The notes under the pieces were generated by a model. That model did no database searches. It had not been told where the DNA came from and saw nothing but the letters and a program-made list of their open reading frames with translations. From NCBI RefSeq assembly GCF_015169395.1, contig NZ_CP063458.1:868001-932000 (forward strand): a stretch of 64,000 nucleotides of DNA. The letters run 5' to 3'. Below are positions 52,143 through 61,056 of the stretch, one piece after another; positions within the stretch are counted from its first letter, which is position 1; every line of letters starts with the position of its first letter. A program made the position numbers and the translations under genes. The stretch is from Humisphaera borealis (lineage in GTDB: Bacteria; Planctomycetota; Phycisphaerae; Tepidisphaerales; Tepidisphaeraceae).

Positions 52143-52193
52143 TTGTGGTGCAGCCGTCCCGGCTGCATCGCAGGCGGGACGCCTGCACCACAA
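52143..52193. repeat. Inverted pair of GTGGTGCAG palindromes
   Basis: Arms 52143-52161 (TTGTGGTGCAGCCGTCCCG) and 52175-52193 (CGGGACGCCTGCACCACAA) are complementary with one mismatch. Each half is itself a hairpin: GCAGCCG-tcc-CGGCTGC and GCAGGCG-gga-CGCCTGC. It lies 22 bases beyond the stop of the methyltransferase gene. Confidence 0.88.
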
Positions 52194-52215
52194 GCGCTGA
52201 ATCCCGCACTGCCAT

Positions 52216-52956
52216 CTAGCGCTTCACCGCGCCGAATGCGGCGAAGCACCCATTCTTGTGAAGCACGACCACCTCGGCAAACCCCACCCGGCGGAGGAGG
52301 TCGGTCTGATACTCCAGCGGGCGAGGGGTGTCTTCCTTCTCGACGTAGGCAAACACATCCTGACGATACTTCTCGCCGGCAGTCCCGCCGCCACGCAGTT
52401 CGGAGAGATAAGCACCGTAGCGACGCCACATCATGGCCTGGATGCCGGGGTGATCGTGAGCCACCAGGTCGGAGATCCAGACCGATCCGCCCGGGCGCAA
52501 CACGCGGTAGAACATCGCGAATACGGCCTCCCATTCGGCATCCGTTCGCAGATGGTGGAGCACGGCCGCTGCGGCAATGAGATCGAATGACCCCGGTTGA
52601 AGATCGAGGGAACGAACATCGTCCTGGACTGGCGTGACAATGCCCGTCGTCGCCGCCGAGACGCGCTCGACTGCACGGTCGAGCATTGGGCGGCTCAGGT
52701 CCACCAGCGTGCAGTGCATTCCGGGCAGGCGGGAAAGTAGCTTCAGTGCGTAGTTCCCGGCGCCACAGCCGACATCGAGCAGGGACCCCGCGCCCGGCGT
52801 GACAACGGACGCCGCCTCGGCGATCAATTCCAGCACCAGCGGCGCATCCACAGTAGCGGACTGCCCGGTCTGCAGGTTGCTGAACCGCTCGACATCGGCA
52901 TCAAAACGGGCCCGGATTTCTTCAACGGTTGATTTCATGACGTGGCGATACTTCAA
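52216..52956 (-). CDS. SAM-dependent methyltransferase (class I)
   Basis: This 246-residue protein has motif I LLDVGCGAGNYALKLL (about 60-75), followed by CTLVDLSRPML, an acidic GSFDLIAAAAVLHHL motif and FYRVLRPGGSVWISDLVAH, the order of class I methyltransferases of the Methyltransf_25 type. The substrate is unknown. C-terminal residues (LRRVGFAEVVVLHKNG) also fit the family. ATG 52938 is a possible second start. It stands alone, followed by a palindrome pair. Confidence 0.87.
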   Translation of the reverse strand: MKYRHVMKSTVEEIRARFDADVERFSNLQTGQSATVDAPLVLELIAEAASVVTPGAGSLLDVGCGAGNYALKLLSRLPGMHCTLVDLSRPMLDRAVERVSAATTGIVTPVQDDVRSLDLQPGSFDLIAAAAVLHHLRTDAEWEAVFAMFYRVLRPGGSVWISDLVAHDHPGIQAMMWRRYGAYLSELRGGGTAGEKYRQDVFAYVEKEDTPRPLEYQTDLLRRVGFAEVVVLHKNGCFAAFGAVKR

Positions 52957-53061
52957 CGCGCCGTTATCGCAATGTCACGCCAACAAAGAAACGGGCAGGC
53001 GAGATTCGCCTGCCCGTAGATACGTAGGACTATATTTACCGTGAATCCGGTGCAGATCCCC

Positions 53062-53319
53062 TTACCGCTGAGGAACCTGAACGAAGCCACCCTGGCCGGT
53101 ACGAAGCGTGATCGTCTTCGACTGCGACGCCTGTCCGTTGCCAGTCAGTTGGTAGGGCTGCGCCTCGCGTTGGCCGTTTGCGGGAATGACCACGGTCGAA
53201 ACGTCACCCTGCCCGCCGCGAATTGTCACCGTGCGCGACGACTGCGATTCGGTGGCAAAAGACGCTGAACTTGCGAGCAACAGGCTGGCGATCGCGACGA
53301 AAGTTGATTTATTGAACAT
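53062..53319 (-). CDS. Small secreted protein of unknown function
   Basis: This 85-residue protein has a signal peptide (FVAIASLLLASSASFATES, cleavage near 23) and a short mature part of two similar segments, RTVTIRGGQGDVSTVVIPAN and KTITLRTGQGGFVQVPQR. Each pairs 'T-x-T-I/L-R' with 'G-Q-G', which suggests a beta-hairpin repeat. AGAGGTG lies 5 bases ahead of ATG 53319. I recognise no family. Confidence 0.75.
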   Translation of the reverse strand: MFNKSTFVAIASLLLASSASFATESQSSRTVTIRGGQGDVSTVVIPANGQREAQPYQLTGNGQASQSKTITLRTGQGGFVQVPQR

Positions 53320-53481
53320 GGGCACCTCTAAGCATTCGGTTTGTGTCGCTGCGGCGAACGATTCGCTGCATTGGACGACAGTAGGATGCCCGTGGGCCGT
53401 CCGAGGTGACAAATGGCTCATTCAGGCATGAACTCAATGTTTCATCACACCGCTGAGTTGGCTTGCCGCAGGTCTCGTCTG

Positions 53482-56040
53482 CTACTGCTTGACGGGCAGT
53501 GGTGCGCCAAGCTTGTCGCCATTAGCTTTGAACCCGTTGCCGTCGAAATCGACGTAGATGGGGTTGCTGATTGCCATCGGCGGCTCGCCGCCGGCACCCA
53601 TCACCGGCGCGGTGGTGCCGCCTTCTTCGGTCGCGACCACGATCACATGCGCGTCGGCGGCGAACTTGATGGGCAGCACCTGATCGAATTTGACCACGCC
53701 GTCGGCGAACATCGCCGGGTGGGTTTTGCGGGTGAAGTTGAGCGTGGCGTCGGGCTTGCCATTGACGAGCACCTGAATCCTGTTCACGCCAAACCAGTTG
53801 GGGCACTGGACGCGAATCCTCAGTTTGCCGTCGCCGGAGATCCTGATGTCGTCACCGGGGATGGCCGGTGTCGTTGACTCGCCACCGCTGAGCCAGGCTT
53901 CGAGGAACGGTCCGCTGGACATCGTCAACCGGCCCTTTCGGCTTTCGCGGACCACATCCATCTCCTTGATCTCCGCCGGGATGTCGGTCTCGCTCTTGAC
54001 CCAGTTGCGGATCGTGCCGCTGTCATGGAAGCAAATGTGGGCGTCGGTGTTCGCGACACCCGGCAGGCGATGACCCTGGTTCAGCAATTGGAGCCAGTTG
54101 AACATCCGGTCGTTGGATTTGTTGCCTTTGAAGCCGATGAACGGTTTCTGGTCCAGGATCGTGGTCGTCCAGATTTCAATCACGTCCGTGTAGGCGAGAG
54201 TGCCGTTGCCGCCGTCGGGCTTGCCGTCGCCGTCCTTGTCGAAGACAAGCCAGCCGATATCGGGGTGGTTCTGCTGCATGAGCTTGTCGGAACCGTTGTC
54301 GTGGTCCTTAAGCCGACGGATCTGTGTAAGCGCGTCCTTGTCGATCATCGGTCCACCACCGAACTGCGTGTGCGGATGAGCGTGCAGCGGGAACGTGTTG
54401 AGATGCATCAGCGGCAGGGGGGACCCGGTCAGTTCCATGCCGTCGCTGGTGGCCATCAATGCTTCGACCCCCATCGCCTTGAGGTAAGGCTTGTAGGAAG
54501 TGATGCGCTGGTGCTCTGTCGCGGCGGCAAACTCCACATGCTCGGCGATCAGGCAGGCGAGTCGGCCTTCGGTCTGCGTCGAGTTGTCGCCGCTGAGCGT
54601 TGAATGGTTGTGGAAGTCGGCGGAGATCCACCCCTTGGTATCGACGACGCGCGGGAGGCGGGCAGACACGGTGGCCTTGCGTCCGGGCGTCAGCTTTAAA
54701 GTCCGCCACGCCGCGTCGTACTCCGGCCCTCGCGACAGGAGGACGTAGTAGTCTCCGGCCGGCAGGGGGACCTCAAATTGTCCCTTCACGGAGAACCAGA
54801 GATTGCGGCAACCATCGGCGCGCTGATCGGGCCCCAGATCGGGATTCGGGGTCGAACCGACCCCAATAAACTGAACCTTCACCGGCGACGACTGTCCCGC
54901 TTCGTCAACGACATCAAACGCCACCGAGCACGCGGCCCCCAACTGCACCGCGGTCGATCGTTTGTCACCGCCATCAACCGTCACCGGTACGAAGGTATCG
55001 GCCCGGCCGGGCGTCGCAACCATCGCGATGAACTGGCCCTCCGACAGCGGCAGGTCGACGATACCCTTGGCCGACGTGAATCCACTGCAAACCACCGGCC
55101 CCTTGGCGTCGGAAAGTCGCTCGCCGGCGACGGCAGCCGTCTGGCGGATGGCAACGTAGGCGCCTTCCACAGGCTTGCCGGTGTCGGACGTCACGGCGAC
55201 GGCGTACGTCTTGACCGCCGTTCCGACGGCGGCGGCCGCAGCCTGCTGCGCTCTGGCGGCGTCGTCGGCGACGACGAGCAGACGCGACAGGATCACCTCT
55301 TTGCCGGGCCCAATTTCCGCGGTGCCCGCGCCGGCCCCGGCCGTCACGGCATCGGGGTAGTCGATCAATCCTGCCGAGTTCTTGACCGTCGCCGACGATG
55401 GCGCAACCGACAACATCCCGCCGTCGGTTCGCACCAGCGCGTAAGCCATTCCGAAGTACCGGTCGAACGACTGCACGATCCGATGCTGCCCGGCAGCCGA
55501 AAACTCAGCGGGCTTCTCGTGAAAAAGCCGTTCTGTCAGACGCACTTTCACGGATTTGTCTGAGGTGTTGGTTCGGCGCGTAACTACCGTCAGATGCTGA
55601 TCGCCGTCCTTCAGTGTGTAGTCGGTCACCGTCTCGATCGGGTCCTTGGCACTGGCCTTGCGCGTGGCGCGGAGCGTGACTTGGGTACCGTCGGACTTGA
55701 TGACCTCCACCCGGTTGGCGGCGGGGCCTTCGCCGGCGAAGGCATGAGGGTGATAAACCGTCAGCTGGTCGTTGTTGGATCCCAGGAGTGCGAAGTCGAT
55801 AACCGAACCCTGGGCACCAGTGATTCGCAAGTTCAGCTGCCGCTCGGGGAGCGACGAACCGATCACCGCGACGACCTTGTCGTTTTTCATCAGGAAGTCG
55901 CCGTAGATGGCATCAACTTCCTTGCCGCCGGGCACAAGGCCCCAATTATTCTTGTCGAGGGTCACGATCTGGCCGGCATGGGCCATACCGGTAAGGGCAG
56001 CACACACGCCGATTGCCATCAAGCCTGTTTTCAATGTCAT
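53482..56040 (-). CDS. CehA/McbA-like PHP-domain metallohydrolase, secreted
   Basis: This 852-residue protein has a signal peptide (MAIGVCAALTGMAHAG, cleavage near 22). The N-terminal half (about 25-430) is beta-rich with PHHAFAGEG-like and VTRRTNTSD segments and a carboxypeptidase-regulatory-like repeat. The C-terminal half has the PHP pattern of metal-binding His: WISADFHNHSTLSGDN, FAAATEHQRITSY, HPDIGWLVFDKDG and VANTDAHICF, as in CehA/McbA-type hydrolases. Targets in the family include phosphoesters and carbamates; the substrate here is unknown. GGAGG lies 9 bases ahead of ATG 56040. It is divergent from the LTA-synthase-like gene. Confidence 0.82.
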   Translation of the reverse strand: MTLKTGLMAIGVCAALTGMAHAGQIVTLDKNNWGLVPGGKEVDAIYGDFLMKNDKVVAVIGSSLPERQLNLRITGAQGSVIDFALLGSNNDQLTVYHPHAFAGEGPAANRVEVIKSDGTQVTLRATRKASAKDPIETVTDYTLKDGDQHLTVVTRRTNTSDKSVKVRLTERLFHEKPAEFSAAGQHRIVQSFDRYFGMAYALVRTDGGMLSVAPSSATVKNSAGLIDYPDAVTAGAGAGTAEIGPGKEVILSRLLVVADDAARAQQAAAAAVGTAVKTYAVAVTSDTGKPVEGAYVAIRQTAAVAGERLSDAKGPVVCSGFTSAKGIVDLPLSEGQFIAMVATPGRADTFVPVTVDGGDKRSTAVQLGAACSVAFDVVDEAGQSSPVKVQFIGVGSTPNPDLGPDQRADGCRNLWFSVKGQFEVPLPAGDYYVLLSRGPEYDAAWRTLKLTPGRKATVSARLPRVVDTKGWISADFHNHSTLSGDNSTQTEGRLACLIAEHVEFAAATEHQRITSYKPYLKAMGVEALMATSDGMELTGSPLPLMHLNTFPLHAHPHTQFGGGPMIDKDALTQIRRLKDHDNGSDKLMQQNHPDIGWLVFDKDGDGKPDGGNGTLAYTDVIEIWTTTILDQKPFIGFKGNKSNDRMFNWLQLLNQGHRLPGVANTDAHICFHDSGTIRNWVKSETDIPAEIKEMDVVRESRKGRLTMSSGPFLEAWLSGGESTTPAIPGDDIRISGDGKLRIRVQCPNWFGVNRIQVLVNGKPDATLNFTRKTHPAMFADGVVKFDQVLPIKFAADAHVIVVATEEGGTTAPVMGAGGEPPMAISNPIYVDFDGNGFKANGDKLGAPLPVKQ

Positions 56041-56295
56041 CTGATCAATCCTCCAAAGATTCTGCCTGGGTCGGCCTGGACCATAGCCACCGCTCATGGC
56101 GCTTGGAACAGGAAACGATGAGCGTCCGATTCAGATACTGCGAGAGGTGCCTCTGGCGGCTACCGACGTGCGAGTGCAACTCACCCGGAGCATACCCCGA
56201 ATTCGTTAAACATCGCCGGCGGCGACGCTCGGAATCCTGACGAGAATTGAATATGATACTAACAATTCGGCAACCGGCTGCAGCTTCGTTGGACG
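56041..56295. promoter_or_regulatory. Divergent promoter region, CehA-like and LTA-synthase-like genes
   Basis: 255 bases with low-GC patches, including AATTGAATATGATACTAAC (56246-56264), in which TATGAT resembles a -10 box facing the LTA-synthase-like gene. A small Cys-rich frame (56118-56240) lies here. Confidence 0.4.
56118..56240 (+). CDS. Possible 40-residue Cys-rich protein
   Basis: The frame starts ATG with AGGA 4 bases upstream and encodes CERC, then CEC (Cys-x2-Cys and Cys-x-Cys separated by 7 residues) followed by a basic HRRRRRS end. This could be a small zinc-binding protein. It ends 55 bases before the LTA-synthase-like start. There is no independent support, so it is low confidence. 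Confidence 0.3.
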   Translation: MSVRFRYCERCLWRLPTCECNSPGAYPEFVKHRRRRRSES

Positions 56296-58494
56296 GTGCC
56301 GATCGTCTTCTGCCAGGATGGCAATTTGCAGATCCAACCCTCTGTTACCGTCACTACGCCATCGGACGCCACTCCGGCGATCACTCGACGCTACCTGCCA
56401 GTCAATCTCAAGCTCCTTCTGGGGCTGACCACTCTGCTGCTCGTTCTGTTTGCCCTGCTGCGGTTGGGCTTGATCATTCGTGTTCGTACCGCGGCGGACG
56501 CGAGCTGGTCGGAACTACTCTCGGCCTTCGTCATCGGTACACGCTTCGATCTGTCGGTCATCTCGTTCGTGATGACGCCGATCATGATCATCTGTTACCT
56601 CCCCTGGTTCGCGCCTTGGGCAGGTCCCCGACGGCGACGGATCTTTACATGGGGCGTCACCCTGTTGTTTGGCGTGATGGCCCTGATCCTGATCGCGGAG
56701 TTTGAGTTTTTCAACGAGTTTCAGGCGCGCTACAACCAGTTGGCAATCCGCTATCTGAATCACCCTGAAATCGTCGGGGGCATGACCTGGTACAACTTCC
56801 CGGTCGTCCGTTATCTGCTGGGATGGGCGGCGTTGACTGGCGTCATCCATCTGGGCGTCCGCACCGCGATGCGATTTGCCGGCGGAACCTCCAGTCCCGC
56901 GCGAGCGTCGGACGACACTACGGCTTCCATCGTCGAGCCGAAGGCCTCAAGCGTCAGTCGAACGGCAGAGTTCGTCGGTATCGGACTGATCATTGCTTCG
57001 ATCGTCACAGGCGTTCGTGGCGGTGTGCAGGGTGAGCCGCTGCAGTGGGGCGATGCGTTTCGCGGCGACAACGAGTTTGTGAGCCAGATGAGCCTCAACG
57101 GGCTTTGGTCGCTCGCACATGCCGGCCTCGACTCGATCGATCGCGACCGCGAATCAGGGGCCTGGGCCAAAGGTATGGCACCTGACGAAGCGCGCCAGAT
57201 TACCCAGAGGCTTATGACCGCCCCGGGCGAATCAGCGATCGAACCCGGCAAGCGTACGGCACTGCGAACGCGCGGCTCGGCCAAATCATCCGTCAACCTT
57301 ACGACCGAGGACGGCCGGCCGGTCAACGTTGTTGTGGTCATGATGGAGAGCTTCTCGGGACGCTTCAGCGGCTCGACCGGCGCGCCGCGATCATTTACAC
57401 CGGCTTTCGACAAGATCGCCAAGGAAGGCCGACTGTTCGATCGCGCTTTTTCCGCCGGATCGCACACGCACCAGGGCATCTTCGCAACGCAGCTGGGGTT
57501 CCCCAACCTGCCCGGCTACGAGACGCTGATGGAGAGCAGCGTCTCGAACCAGGAATTCTGCTCGCTCTCGTCCATCTTCCAGTCGCGTGGCTACCAGACG
57601 TTCTTCCTCTACAACGGCGATTTCGCGTGGGACAACATGCGCGGGTTCTTCCGTAAGCAGGGCGTGAAGACCTTCGTCGGCGGGGAGGAAATGCTCGTCG
57701 ACGCCAAGTATCGCGATCCCGTCTGGGGCGTCTCCGATGGCGACCTGTTCGATCGGTGCAACAAGGAGTTCGAGGCGGCATCGAAGAAGGGGCCGTTCAT
57801 GGCGGCCATCATGACACTCTCCAACCATGCCCCGTTCTCCGTGCCACCGGTGCCGGGTGCGCCGCCGATCACTGACATGGGCGAGCTCAACAAGCGACTT
57901 GAGGCTATGCGATACGCCGACTGGGCGGTCGGCAAGTTTGTCGAAGACGCAAAGAAGCTGAGCTACTTCAAGAACACGCTGTTCGTGTTCGTAGGCGACC
58001 ACGGATTCGCCGTCCGCCCGAAGCTGACGGACGTGAACCTGCTTTACCATCACGTCCCGTTGCTTTTCGTGGCACCAGGGTTGGTCGGCGCGAAGGATTT
58101 GCCCGGCGTCGATCACCGGGTGGCGGCCCACATGAACGTCGCGGCGAGTGTGCTGGGGCTGATCGGCGTGACTGATACGCCGCACGCATCGTGGGGTCGC
58201 AGTCTCTTCGACGACACGTTCCCCGACGAGAACTTTGCCGTCTTCAAGATGAGCGGCGGCGGCAAGGCGGTTGCACTCGCTCGCGGCGACGAACTGCTGG
58301 TCCTCAACGATGCCAAGGCCGATCCGCAGCTTTTGAAGTACACCCTCTGGCCGCCCGCGGTAAGTCCGGCGACCGATCCTGATGCCCCCAACCGCCGAAA
58401 AGCGATGTCTCGCGAACTGCGGGCCTATGTGCAGTCGGGATTGGAAGACCTCACGCGGAGCAAGGCGGGTACGGTTCCGGCGGCAGGCAACTAG
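56296..58494 (+). CDS. LTA-synthase-like sulfatase-fold membrane enzyme
   Basis: This 732-residue protein has about five N-terminal transmembrane helices (about 38-250), then a large extracytoplasmic sulfatase-type domain. Metal/catalytic motifs: VVVMMESFSGRF (Glu ligand), SAGSHTHQGIFATQ (nucleophilic Thr in the S-x-T-x-x-G context), LYNGDFAWDNM, and FVFVGDHGFA (Asp/His ligands). This order matches LtaS/OpgB-like phosphoglycerol or phosphoethanolamine transferases. Gram-negative planctomycetes lack teichoic acids, so a periplasmic glycan or lipid is the likelier acceptor. The start is unsure: GTG 56296 opens the frame, and TTG 56326 has AGGA upstream. Confidence 0.85.
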   Translation: MPIVFCQDGNLQIQPSVTVTTPSDATPAITRRYLPVNLKLLLGLTTLLLVLFALLRLGLIIRVRTAADASWSELLSAFVIGTRFDLSVISFVMTPIMIICYLPWFAPWAGPRRRRIFTWGVTLLFGVMALILIAEFEFFNEFQARYNQLAIRYLNHPEIVGGMTWYNFPVVRYLLGWAALTGVIHLGVRTAMRFAGGTSSPARASDDTTASIVEPKASSVSRTAEFVGIGLIIASIVTGVRGGVQGEPLQWGDAFRGDNEFVSQMSLNGLWSLAHAGLDSIDRDRESGAWAKGMAPDEARQITQRLMTAPGESAIEPGKRTALRTRGSAKSSVNLTTEDGRPVNVVVVMMESFSGRFSGSTGAPRSFTPAFDKIAKEGRLFDRAFSAGSHTHQGIFATQLGFPNLPGYETLMESSVSNQEFCSLSSIFQSRGYQTFFLYNGDFAWDNMRGFFRKQGVKTFVGGEEMLVDAKYRDPVWGVSDGDLFDRCNKEFEAASKKGPFMAAIMTLSNHAPFSVPPVPGAPPITDMGELNKRLEAMRYADWAVGKFVEDAKKLSYFKNTLFVFVGDHGFAVRPKLTDVNLLYHHVPLLFVAPGLVGAKDLPGVDHRVAAHMNVAASVLGLIGVTDTPHASWGRSLFDDTFPDENFAVFKMSGGGKAVALARGDELLVLNDAKADPQLLKYTLWPPAVSPATDPDAPNRRKAMSRELRAYVQSGLEDLTRSKAGTVPAAGN

Positions 58495-58533
58495 AGATGT
58501 CTGTCTGAGCGCCAGACGTTTCCAGGCGCCCCT

Positions 58534-59151
58534 CTACCGCTTGAGTCCCTCCGGCAGTTCTTTCAGGCGTTCAACTTCCAGCACCTCGGTGTAGTACCAC
58601 GCCTTCCCGCTCGATTTCTTGTAGCCGACGACCTTCGCCGGATACTTTGCACCGTCGTGTTCTTTCCAATTGCTGAAACGGTGGATGTCGGATCGCCAGT
58701 CGATCCGGGCCAGCCGGCTTTCGGCTTTGTCGAAGTACAGGTCCATCGGCGGAGTGATCGTTCCGCTGACTCGCAAGCCAAACGCCGGCTTTTCCGCTTC
58801 GACAATTTCCGGGATCGCCTCGACCTTCGACTTCGGATCGGTCAGTGCCCCCAGCGTCCAGGCCCAGACCAGGAAGATCGCCGGCTCCTTCTCGTCCATA
58901 ACGCGCTCTTTCTTCCCGAGCCACCAGTAGTTCGGCGGTTCGATGACGGAGACCCGCTCTTTTCCCTTGGCGGCCGGATCGGGGCTGACGTTCAGTCGTT
59001 CCTTGACGCGAAAGAGCTTGAGTAGTTTGTCTTCCCCGCCGGCTGCCTTGACGATCGTCGCAATACGCGCCTTGGTATCGCCGTCTGCGGCACTCAACGG
59101 CAGGGCGAACAAGACCGCGAACAGGACGATCGGAAGGTGGAACTGCTTCAT
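58534..59151 (-). CDS. Secreted protein of unknown function
   Basis: This 205-residue protein has a signal peptide (LPIVLFAVLFALPLSAAD, cleavage near 23). The mature part begins with a helix, IATIVKAAGGEDKLLKLFRV, and alternating strands follow (RVSVIEPPNYWWLGKKERV, FGLRVSGTITPPMDLYFDK, KYPAKVVGYKKSSGKAW), a layout like the LolA/outer-membrane-lipoprotein-sorting fold or DUF-type relatives. That match is weak, so I leave it unnamed. It ends 40 bases after the convergent LTA-synthase-like gene. Confidence 0.75.
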   Translation of the reverse strand: MKQFHLPIVLFAVLFALPLSAADGDTKARIATIVKAAGGEDKLLKLFRVKERLNVSPDPAAKGKERVSVIEPPNYWWLGKKERVMDEKEPAIFLVWAWTLGALTDPKSKVEAIPEIVEAEKPAFGLRVSGTITPPMDLYFDKAESRLARIDWRSDIHRFSNWKEHDGAKYPAKVVGYKKSSGKAWYYTEVLEVERLKELPEGLKR

Positions 59152-59299
59152 ATGTAGTCTCGCGGTCGGCACAATTGACATGGGCTGAATGCCGAAACAA
59201 CCCCAGGCCGGCTATCGGGCCGGACATGACGGCCTTCGGCTCTCGCACCCTTTTACCGACCGAACGGCCATGCGTGGTGATCGCCCACAGACACAAGGT

Positions 59300-59328
59300 T
59301 TGTCCCGGCGTTCCCGGTTCGCTATGAT
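59300..59328 (+). promoter_or_regulatory. Possible sigma-70 promoter of the NifU-like gene
   Basis: TTGTCC (59300-59305) and TATGAT (59323-59328) are separated by 17 bases, ending 45 bases ahead of ATG 59373. The -10 box differs from TATAAT at one position. Confidence 0.45.
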
Positions 59329-59372
59329 TGGTGCGTAGGAGATCGTCCCAGCCCGACGCCACGGACACCCGA

Positions 59373-59633
59373 ATGACCCCAGTAACCGCCGACGCCACCA
59401 ATACCCCCCTCCGCGACAAAGTGCTGGCGGTGATCAATCTGATCCGCCCGGCCGTTCAGGCCGACGGAGGCGACATCGAACTGGTCGACATCCAGCCCGA
59501 TGGGCAGGTTTCGATCCGTTTCCACGGTGCCTGTATCGGCTGCCCGAGCAGCCACATGACGCTTCAGCACGGCATCGAACGCAGCTTGCGAGAGAAGGTC
59601 CCCGAAGTGACGAAAGTCGTGCCTGTGGTGTGA
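59373..59633 (+). CDS. NifU C-terminal domain (NfuA/Nfu-type) iron-sulfur protein
   Basis: This 86-residue protein is a single Nfu domain: DKVLAVINLIRPAVQADGGD, VDIQPDGQVSIRFHGAC, then CIGCPSSHMTL with the CxxC that carries a 4Fe-4S cluster between two subunits, and GIERSLREKVPEV. It acts as a cytoplasmic carrier in iron-sulfur cluster delivery. Length fits stand-alone Nfu proteins. ATG 59373 is preferred over a TTG at 59328, since the first 15 residues would overlap the -10 box. Confidence 0.92.
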   Translation: MTPVTADATNTPLRDKVLAVINLIRPAVQADGGDIELVDIQPDGQVSIRFHGACIGCPSSHMTLQHGIERSLREKVPEVTKVVPVV

Positions 59634-59780
59634 CAGGGCTTCGGGACACATTTCGCCTGAGGGTCGCTGATCGACCTTGGACCCCCGCTTAAGAGCCCAC
59701 CAGCAAATCCGTGCCTTTAAGAGTACGCCCAGAACGCGGCGTACCTTTTCGCTCCACCTTTTGAATCCTGAATGACCGCC

Positions 59781-60950
59781 CTATGCCGTCTTGGCGACGC
59801 GCCGCCGCGGACCGCGGGGGACACGCTTGCGGCCGAATGCATCGGTCTCGGTCATCACCTTGCTGGCGCGGGTGTCGTCAAGGACCACCGATGCCGCCAA
59901 TGCCCCTGACGCGGCCGAGCTGTTGATCGGGGACGTCGACACCCTCAGTGCGTGTTCGAGGCGTTTCCTGGCGTAGGCGACGTATTCCGCGCTCTGATCG
60001 ATGCCGACGTACTGGCGGTTGTTCAGTGCGGCGCTGACGACCGTTGTTCCCGAGCCGTTGAACGGGTCGAGTACCACATCGCCGGGGTTGGAACTGGCTT
60101 TGATGATGCGGTCGAGGACCGCGATCGGCATCTGGCAGCCGTGCCAGCCTTCGCGTTCCTTGAACGTGCCGCAGATTCGGCTGACGTTCCACGTATCACT
60201 CACCGGGTCAAAGAAATCGACCGGAAGAAACGCATCGGCCGGCAGGTCTTTCTGCTGCTCCACGTACTGCGAATAGCCTGATTCATAGAACGACGTCTCC
60301 TGCGGGCGCAGGAACCAAGTGTCGTCGGGCAACTTTCCTTTGGCGTTGGCGCGGGAATCGCCGTAGGTCGTCTGGCGGGCCGAGGCGACGCGGATGGCGT
60401 CGGCATTGAACGTGAGGTTGGTCATCCCCGATTCGGGTTTCTGCTTCGTGAAGTAGAGGATGTGCGTGTGGCTCTTGGCGAACATCTTCTTGGTCTGTTG
60501 CCCGAAGGTGTAGTGCCAGATGATCCAGTTCCGCATGTGGAACCCGATCTTCCGCCGGGCTACGACGGCCAGATCGGCGGCAAACTCGTCGCCAATTGCC
60601 AGGTAGAAACTGCCGGTCGGCTTCAGTGCCCGGTGCACGGCCGACATCCAGCGTTCCGACCAATCAACGTACTCGTCGACATCTTTGCGGTCGTCGTAGT
60701 TGTGGTAGAGGTAGCCGATGTTGAACGGCGGGTCGGCGAAGACCAGATCAACCCAGCCTTCAGGCCCGTCATTGAGCACTTTTATCGAGTCGCCGCGGAT
60801 GATCTGGTTCGTTTCGGGCATTCCGGCTGGATTGTAGAGCCGTGGACCGACATGCCCAAGGGATTGTGCTTTTTTCAACAGCCGGGATTTGGGCCGGGAC
60901 CGCTTGATCGCGTCTAAACCCTTTACGAACGCTTGTTTACGCTGATTCAT
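59781..60950 (-). CDS. Orphan site-specific DNA methyltransferase (beta class, N4/N6 type)
   Basis: This 389-residue protein has motif IV FADPPFNIGYLYHNY (about 65-80) before motif I DPFNGSGTTVVSAAL (about 290-305), the order of beta-class amino-methyltransferases; DPPF and the G-x-G loop bind the target base and SAM. The N-terminus is basic (KAFVKGLDAIKRSRPKSRLLKKA), and a target-recognition region (about 130-260) lies between the motifs. The C-terminal tail is Arg-rich (RKRVPRGPRRRV). No restriction enzyme gene is adjacent, so it looks like an orphan enzyme with a regulatory or protective role. The recognition sequence is unknown. Confidence 0.88.
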   Translation of the reverse strand: MNQRKQAFVKGLDAIKRSRPKSRLLKKAQSLGHVGPRLYNPAGMPETNQIIRGDSIKVLNDGPEGWVDLVFADPPFNIGYLYHNYDDRKDVDEYVDWSERWMSAVHRALKPTGSFYLAIGDEFAADLAVVARRKIGFHMRNWIIWHYTFGQQTKKMFAKSHTHILYFTKQKPESGMTNLTFNADAIRVASARQTTYGDSRANAKGKLPDDTWFLRPQETSFYESGYSQYVEQQKDLPADAFLPVDFFDPVSDTWNVSRICGTFKEREGWHGCQMPIAVLDRIIKASSNPGDVVLDPFNGSGTTVVSAALNNRQYVGIDQSAEYVAYARKRLEHALRVSTSPINSSAASGALAASVVLDDTRASKVMTETDAFGRKRVPRGPRRRVAKTA

Positions 60951-61056
60951 CCGACTCCCACTCCGTGGCTGGCCTTTGAACCAAGTTTCAGACCGTTGCG
61001 CGGTCCATGGGTTTCGAGGCGCTTCGCCCTATAATCGACCCCGGTCGGCACTAAGC

